Of a stretch of DNA of 64,000 nt, positions 57,118-64,000 are shown piece after piece. The DNA comes from Otis tarda. Taxonomy: Eukaryota; Chordata; Aves; Otidiformes; Otididae. The notes under the pieces were generated by a model that searched no databases, was not told where the DNA came from, and saw only the letters and a program-made list of their open reading frames with translations. The position numbers and the translations under genes were made by a program. The DNA lies in the NCBI GenBank assembly GCA_026413225.1, contig CM048552.1, positions 166,544,053 to 166,608,052 of the forward strand. Reading direction: 5' to 3'. Positions within the stretch are counted from its first letter, which is position 1, and every line of letters starts with the position of its first letter.

Positions 57118-60100
57118 CATTTATGAACTATATACACAGACTTTGTAAATATCTATTCATTTTGTCCATATGTTGCTGACTCTGGCTTCCTTTTTGCCTG
57201 ATTTATGTCAGAATCTGAAATACATATGATGGAAAAATGGTTTACGTGATACATTTTCTGTCAAATGGAAAAATAATGTTATGCTTCATGCTGAGCAAAA
57301 AGCAGAGAACATTTTTAGAGGAAAAGTGGACTGCAATTATTGTTAAGCATATTTGTTAGGTTTATGTTCGGAATTATTTCCAACATTCAGTATCAAACTA
57401 ACCTTGAATATGAATTACACTTTATATTTCAAATCCATCTGTTGCTCTGTATGATGTAAATATTTTCATTTTGTATAATGTGTGTTCTATTTAGAAGGAA
57501 AGTAGTTTAGATTTTAAAATGATTGTTTTAAAGACACCACTGTGAAGCTCGGCTTTCACAAATTACACAAAGTAGTAAGTCATTTTAAATTATACATGTT
57601 TATTCAGTTCTTAAAATTTCACTGTGTAGGGGATTATTTTAATATCTATTGCAAAGTTACTTCTCTCTCCTCTTTTTGTTCTGTTTATCTAACACTGTAA
57701 AAATTAAGTGTTGTTACATAACACTCCTGAGGCTAATTTATGTAGGTCTGGAGATGAGTAAGCAAATTATATTTTTTAAGGTGTACAGGTGTGAAATATA
57801 TCTTGATGCACCACCCTGCATTCTTCCAAATTTACTTTTGAAGTTCTACACAACATACTTCTTAAAGAACGATATTCATATTATTTGAAGACTTATGACA
57901 TTAACATTTTTTATATATATATAAATTAATAAATAAATATTCTGATATAAAGAAAAGATCAAGTTTTGACTTTATTATTCATATGGGCCAAGCTGCTGAT
58001 TTCAAAATAAGTGTCAGGTAAACTGCTACCAAGTAGTTGCTCCTTACAATATTAAAAATGAAGTCATATTTTTCTAACAGTTTTTCTGATCATTTAATGA
58101 TTTCAGATAAATCATTGTAGGATTTTCAGGAAATAAACCCTAATTGTAATGAAATTATAAAATCTTACTAACGTAAAATATGTTGCATGGGGTTTTTTAT
58201 GTACATGAACAAAAAGATTAAGAGATGTCATGAGCACAGCTGCATAACCACACATAAGGGTGAAGTACTTCAAAGGAGTCTCATCCATCCTCCTGTTCAG
58301 ACTATGACTGCTCTTGGATATTCTCTAACTCTCATAAACTGAAGAGCTAATGGATTATGGACTTCAGAGTAACTTATGCATTAGAATTTCCCTGTGGAAA
58401 AGAAGACAAACACTTAGCAGAGGATTTTCTGAGCTGGTGCTGCTATGTGTCTTCAGTGGAGGATTTTAGAGAGGTGAGGGTACCAAAGGGATTAAGGTGT
58501 TTTAAGAGGAAGCAGAATATTTGTTGGAGAGGGCTTATTTGCTCTTTGATTTTTTGAAATTATAGTCTTCGGGCCAATGAGAATGGTGTGAGGAAATAGG
58601 GAAAGAAAAAGAGAAATGGAAAGAAAGGGAAATTCTCCTAATGAAAGCAATGTTTTTGTTATGAAATATGATGATATGTAATAAATCTCTTTTCACTTTT
58701 CAGTACTTTCTTTTCTTTTTTTTTCCACATGAAGGTCAGTGGTCAAGACTGCAAGCTAGCTTTCTGAGTTATTTTGAGTGAGATTAAACAAAAAAAAAAA
58801 AGAAGAGAAAGTTTAAAAAAATATTAGTCATCATGGAACCTAAGGGAAAAAATAATTTGATTATTCCTATCCAACCTAACGGAGGAGGTGAAAAGTACAA
58901 ATAGCCAAACAATGATCTCTAAAATCCTGAAAGGATTCCTCCCTTCCTTCCTTGCCTACATTGTATATCTTTTCTCATTAACAGTTCTGGAGGGAGCCTA
59001 GGCAGGTCAAATTCATCTCATGCTGATATATGTATCTTATGTTGATAAACATAAGGAATATGTTTACTGCCATAAGAATTACATGTATGGCTATCCTATT
59101 TCTTCAGCCAGAATGCAAACTTTTTTGTTTAAAGAGTTCTGGAACTACCTCAGGCTGAGATTCGTGGATGATATGTACAGTGATAATAGTTCAAAGCCCA
59201 AACTCTATAGTTCGTGTTGAGATTTTATTTTTTCTCTATTTCCCTCCTGCCAAGGTTTAGCTGAGTATACTCTGCTAGATAGAATTGGAGTTAAAAGCTA
59301 AGGAGTAGCAATTACTGTTCTGTGGCCTGTATTATACTAACTAGCCTTGCTAATAACAATGGGGCATACTGTCTTGAAATCTACCCAGCAGTGAAGTTGT
59401 CACCACAGGAAAATGAAAACATAGGGATGCACTAGATAGATAAATCCTTTCATTAAAATAACCTGCCCATTTCTTTGGTTCAGCTTCTCCAGGTAGCATG
59501 ATATCTATATTTAGGTTTTCATTAGCATCCTTGGGGAAGTAAATATTCCTCCAACTCATTGGATTAATCTCTGCTTGTTTTCTACCTGCTTTCTCACTCT
59601 ACTTTTTAATAAAATATCTCCAGCTTAATTTTGATCAAATTGCATATTTTACACTTCAGTAACTTGCTAATAACAAGGAATGTATTTCTTTTCCCCAATC
59701 CTCTTATGCTTGAGTTCATGAGTGGATGTTTTATAGGTCTACTTGCTAGCTAGCTTTTGCATGGAACTATAAGGATTTTTAACTTTAAATATGAATTTGT
59801 AAATTATAATTTCTTTGCATTTTCTTAACTTTTTCTTTATTTATTTTGCTGTACAACTATGTATTGCTATGCATATAAGATGACAGAGGAAATGCATCCG
59901 CATACTGGCATGTAAAATGCATACACAAGAAAGTGTAATTAAATACTCAGAGTTGAGTTTTACACAAAAGAGCTCTGGATTTAATAATATAAATATCCCC
60001 TCTGAAAATCACCTGCAAAGGATCCAAATTACATTGAGTAAATATTTTTACAAAATCAGAAGGGAGAAGAGGGCTAGATCATAATCCTACAGGAAACAGA

Positions 60101-63100
60101 TATATGCATAGATGTTACCTAGCAACATAGGGCCCGATCTGTTATTTACTTCATTTCTCCAATCTTACTATTGCACATTGCGGGGGAAATGACACACATT
60201 AGGGATACCGAGTCCTTAATCTCAGGTTCAGCAGGTCCAGAAAGGAATGGAAAAATGTGTATTTGTATATGTAGTTCTGGATTAATACTATGAAAGGCTT
60301 ATCTCCCTGCACAAGGCAAGCACCAGTCTCTACTATTAGCTAGTGTTTCACAGGACTTCAGAAATGTGTTAAAGTCTTCACTGATTACAAGAAGAAGAAA
60401 AGAAAAGCCAAAAGAATAATAATTTTGAACCTTACTTCAGGTTCTACTGATGTGACAGCATGGGACAATACTGTCCTTTATTCAGTCTTACATATAATGA
60501 GTATCATAGGGAATGCACTTGTAAGAAAAGCTGTTAATGTGTCTAATGTTTATCAGCTCAGAGGTTTCTTTTTACGTAAAAAGGCAAGGAAACTTGCAAA
60601 AGAGTCATAACAGTCACATTTAAGCAAAAATGGCAAATGTGCCTACATTTTTTTTCCTTCATAGATACATATGTCTGATTTTTTTTTATCCTTAGCTCTG
60701 ACCTCTGACAGGGTTTTTTTTCTAGCTGAAGATCAACCACTAACTAGTAAGGGAGTACAAAAAGGTTATGATCTGAAACTTTTTTTAAACAAAACGTTTT
60801 CTCTTAGTTATCTAGAGTAGACTTGGTGTGCAGTTTCAGGAACTTCCTGACCGATATGTGCCCATGTGCCTCTGTTTGTAGATACCTTCAGGGTATCCTT
60901 TTTTTTTTTTTTTTTATGTTGAAAAAGAGGAGCAATCCCTCTGTTATATTTGGGCTCCCAAGGATACTAATGTGGTGTTGCAGGCTTGAAGAGAATCTTG
61001 GAAACTCTCTAATCTTTCACAAACTGAAAATCTCTCCACAGGCGAAGACTCCTGACTAACTGTAGAATCTGCCATTAACAGAGCAATTCCAATGACTTTG
61101 TGTGGTATGGGTGTGTATGTGTGCTTAGGACCTGATCTGCCATCCATGTGAGTCTTCTGTTTAGGACTCTTGATTTTATTTCTACTACTGAACAGAACAG
61201 TCTAGAGAGTCACCTGGCTTTTCCTCAAATAGCATGTAGCACAGAATACCGATTTAAGTCTCTTTTTTATGGATCCTAATTCTACCGTGTTTAATCAGTG
61301 CAAAGGTTAAAAGTTAACAGCTGCACAAGGCTATTAGAGGGTCTTTTAAACTGTGGAAAGGCACAACAGTTATCACTGGTGTATTGTGTGGCCTAGTGTA
61401 CAAGAAGTGCAGCAAAGCTAATTTAAAGCTCAAGACACATGGTTAGGTCCATGTGCTCTAGAAAACACTGGGCTCACTGAAGGTGAGGACCACTTGAGGA
61501 ATAATTCAATACTCAACCCTGAGAAAGAACAACAAAACTTAATATCAAAAGTTTGCAGAAACTTAAACAGATGATCAGAGCAGCTTTGACACCTTGGTAG
61601 ATGATGCTGAAGACTAAGAGAAAAGGGACCAGCAAAAGCATTGAACCAGCCCAGGTAATAGCCAAACCAAAAATAATCACCTACCTCATGAAAACAAAGT
61701 ATATATTTCTTTAAATAATCTTAATTCAGGTTAAGAAGGCAAAAAAAAAAGCAAAAATTTTTGATATTTCTTTTCCAAAACAAGTCAGAATACTCTTCTG
61801 CATTTGTAATCTTTTGTATTCTTTTAATTCATGTGTGTGTGTTTCTATCTGTGCTTTAAAGTAAAATAATTTTGGAATGGAAATCTATACTTTACATTGT
61901 GAAAAGTCAAAATAGGATTTTAAGGTTCACAAGTCTCCTCCTCACACACCTTTTTATTTCCTCTAAATTGAATGCTGCCTGAATAAAAATGATTAGTTAA
62001 TAATTTTTTTTTTGTTAAATTGGCATTTTCTCACAGAAGCTTCTTAGATATTTTATTTCCCAAGCGTAACTAGTCACGAGACACTGAGCATCTGGCTGTG
62101 GCATACCATTTACATGGAACTTCTGGAAGCTATGTTATTTGACTGCCATCACTGCTGCTTTCTTGTGACCATAAACCCTAAGTACTCAACAGTAAGCAAA
62201 AATGAACAAAACTGCTAAAAATGGCTATTACATGTATCATAGGCCTTCACTGCCTTACCTTCTAACAGTAATGACTTCTCTGCTCCTTTTCTTCCTTTCT
62301 TATTATAACATTTTATGTCTCTCATCAGTGCAAAAAACAAAGGAGCTAATCCTGCCAGGTACTGAATGCCTTCAATTCGTATTAAATTGCAGAGAATGAG
62401 ATCACATAGTTAATCTCACGAACAGCTGTTGAAGTGACACCAAGGTCCTGCGTACTTTGGAGAGTCAGACATTGATGTAGCTGCAGTTGTGCAGCTCATT
62501 CTCTGACAGGCAAGTTTTCAGTTCAGGCAGGCTTGAGAAACAGTGGCAGTAAGATCTTGCTTCACTACATCTCTTCAGCTCCACTAACGCCTGCAATCAG
62601 GGCAATTTATAAAACAAGACCAAGTGCCAGTGCTTTAGTTCTTTCCTGCAGTGGAGTTTAGCAGCCTAGAGGATCAAGCCCCCTGGCATTTTTTTTCTAT
62701 ATAAATTAAAAAAAAAAAGAAACAGCTCTGCTGTATATAAGATATGGCATTATTTTCTAGTATTACAAAGTTTTTCTTTGCTAGCTTTGATCCTTTAATT
62801 ACATTTTTAAATTAATAACAGTGTTTTATGAATTCTGTTTCCTTTTTCTTAAGCATTCTGGATTACAGCTGCAAAAATGCCTTCTGTAGAGCGCTACTAA
62901 TCAGCAGCCCACAAGGAACTGTAAGAAGCAGCTTAGCAAAAGCAATCAAAATTCCTATAATCCAAGAAGTAGAAGGGAAAAGAACACAAAACAAATACAC
63001 TTAAGAATCTACAGAGACAATTAGAGAAGATCGCAATAAAAGGCAACAATGACAAATATCTGTATCACTGTAGTAGGCCCAAATTTTCGTCAGTTGTTCT

Positions 63101-63453
63101 ACTATATTGTTAATTTCTTCAGCTAAACACTTCTGTAAATTCTCCCTACAGCAGAAGGATAAGACCTTTTAGAAGGTCATTTTCTTCTCAATTATTTTGC
63201 AAAGGGACTATTATGTGGAGTGGACTCTTAATTAAAAATAATTGAAAATTGTATTTAATTCTCAGGAATTATGACATTAAAAGAGAAAATAGGCTCTGGT
63301 TATTTTGGAGACAATGAGTTCCTCTCGTTATAGTAGTGCAGTAAATTCTTACAATATAATAATGGATTATAATTTCAATGTTTCAGATAAAGACCAACTG
63401 CAAAATTTTTTTTTTCCAGTTGTATAATTTTAATAAGCAACATTTGCCACAGT

Positions 63454-63908
63454 CTGGGGTAGTTGGGAGAGTGGTAGAACAAGGCACCAGCTGTGCAGCT
63501 TGGGCCTTGAGCCATCACTTTCAAGCCAGAAGATTCAAGGGCAAGGCGATCTTGTACTCAAGACTATATATGGAAGATTTAAGGAGGAGTTCGACCAGCG
63601 AATTCGAGGAGGGGGCATCCTGATGACCCCCAAGACCACCAGAAGATCCTCGACTCAAAAGACTGAGCATGCACAAATGGGAGGAGACGTATCATAATGA
63701 TTTCTCGGAAGATTGATGTTTATGTATAACATTTCTCGTAAATCTAGTGAATATGTATATTGAGTGTGTATTTAACTGTCCTGTTGGATCAGATAGGTGT
63801 GCATGCTAGGTGCAGCAATCCCCCGTGTGCCCAGCGCTGCAATAAAGAAGTGCCTTCTTCTTAACTTCACATTGCTGTTAAGGAGTTTTATTCTGGATTT
63901 TGGTAACA
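63454..63908 (+). mobile_element. Solo LTR of unassigned endogenous retrovirus class
   Basis: A plus-strand LTR-like unit ending ...GGATTTTGGTAACA at 63908. AATAAA lies at 63841-63846, just after the CCAGCGCTGC block, followed by GAAGTGCCTTCTTCTTAACTTC, a typical R-U5 layout of bird endogenous retroviruses. The 5' edge (about 63454, TGGGGTAGTTGG) is a guess, because no target duplication was found. No primer-binding site follows: the next bases are CTGC and an A-run. It is therefore probably a solo LTR. Confidence 0.65.
63841..63846 (+). terminator. Polyadenylation signal AATAAA of the right-end LTR
   Basis: Canonical AATAAA in the expected place before the U5-like segment of the LTR at 63454-63908. 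Confidence 0.7.
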
Positions 63909-64000
63909 CTGCAAAAAAAAAAAAAAAAAAAAAGCAATACTCTCTATGCAGGTAGTTGGTAGAAGTTGGGGGTAGATGAGTCTGTGTTCAGCCCTAGCCA
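63909..64000. other. Window end: A-run and unassigned sequence
   Basis: An A-run of about 21 (63913-63933) follows the LTR directly, and the rest is unassigned. Confidence 0.6.

Larger units (their letters stand above)
52392..63453. other. Transposon-free AT-rich block of about 11 kb
   Basis: No CR1 or LTR could be recognised in this block, in contrast with the preceding 50 kb. It holds simple repeats (for example about 57077-57117, AAAAG units) and long T- or A-runs (about 55847-55866, 60898-60915). Two weak plus-strand exon-like stretches (53264-53335, 55901-55993) lie in its first third. No gene can be supported from sequence alone. Confidence 0.5.

Overview
This window looks like non-coding genomic DNA from a bird. 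The main clues are about fourteen copies of the chicken-repeat-1 (CR1) LINE family, ending in the typical ATTCTATG-type 3' repeat, together with several related families of long terminal repeats (LTRs) of endogenous retroviruses of the ERV-L type and one of the ERVK/alpharetrovirus type. The species cannot be told from the sequence. I find no intact host gene, no RNA gene and no CRISPR array. Almost all long open frames are fragments of CR1 ORF2, read-throughs of GC-rich LTR sequence, or antisense shadows of these.

Layout. Bases 1-3837 hold the decayed 3' half of an ERV-L-like provirus (RNase H, integrase, 3' LTR), whose LTR is itself split by a second LTR. Bases 5329-8384 are a CR1 cluster with two head-to-head copies, one of them split by an ERVK-like solo LTR that carries a four-unit 23-bp tandem repeat. 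Bases 9381-13868 hold two old ERV-L-like LTR remnants and a CR1. Bases 17340-21398 contain an ERV-L-like solo LTR and a long CR1 interrupted twice, by another CR1 and by a 1.14-kb LTR. Bases 23588-30369 hold a CR1 and two solo LTRs of the same 1.1-kb family, each with its own perfect 5-bp target duplication. Bases 35730-41803 contain another LTR of each of the two main families and a CR1. Bases 43965-52391 are CR1-rich and include the longest copy (2.07 kb, with a recognisable reverse transcriptase). From 52392 to about 63450 there is an 11-kb block with no recognisable transposon, and a solo LTR lies at the right end.

Five copies of the 1.1-kb LTR family (called LTR-A here) all lie on the minus strand. 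Three of them have perfect 5-bp target-site duplications (TAAGT, CTCAG, CTTAT). A second family (LTR-B, about 0.4 kb) shares the 3' end of LTR-A but has a different 5' end, which suggests modular LTR evolution. Each LTR-A copy has a TATA-like box, and four have a canonical AATAAA. The roughly 730-770 bp between those two sites contains an open frame whose reading is alignable between copies.

A few short stretches have splice-site-like borders and one open frame (minus strand 4943-5129 and 44486-44580; plus strand 53264-53335 and 55901-55993). They are listed as weak candidates only, since chance explains such stretches well. The window gives the impression of an intergenic or intronic transposon-accumulating region. 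The relationships between elements (who inserted into whom) are the best-supported content.
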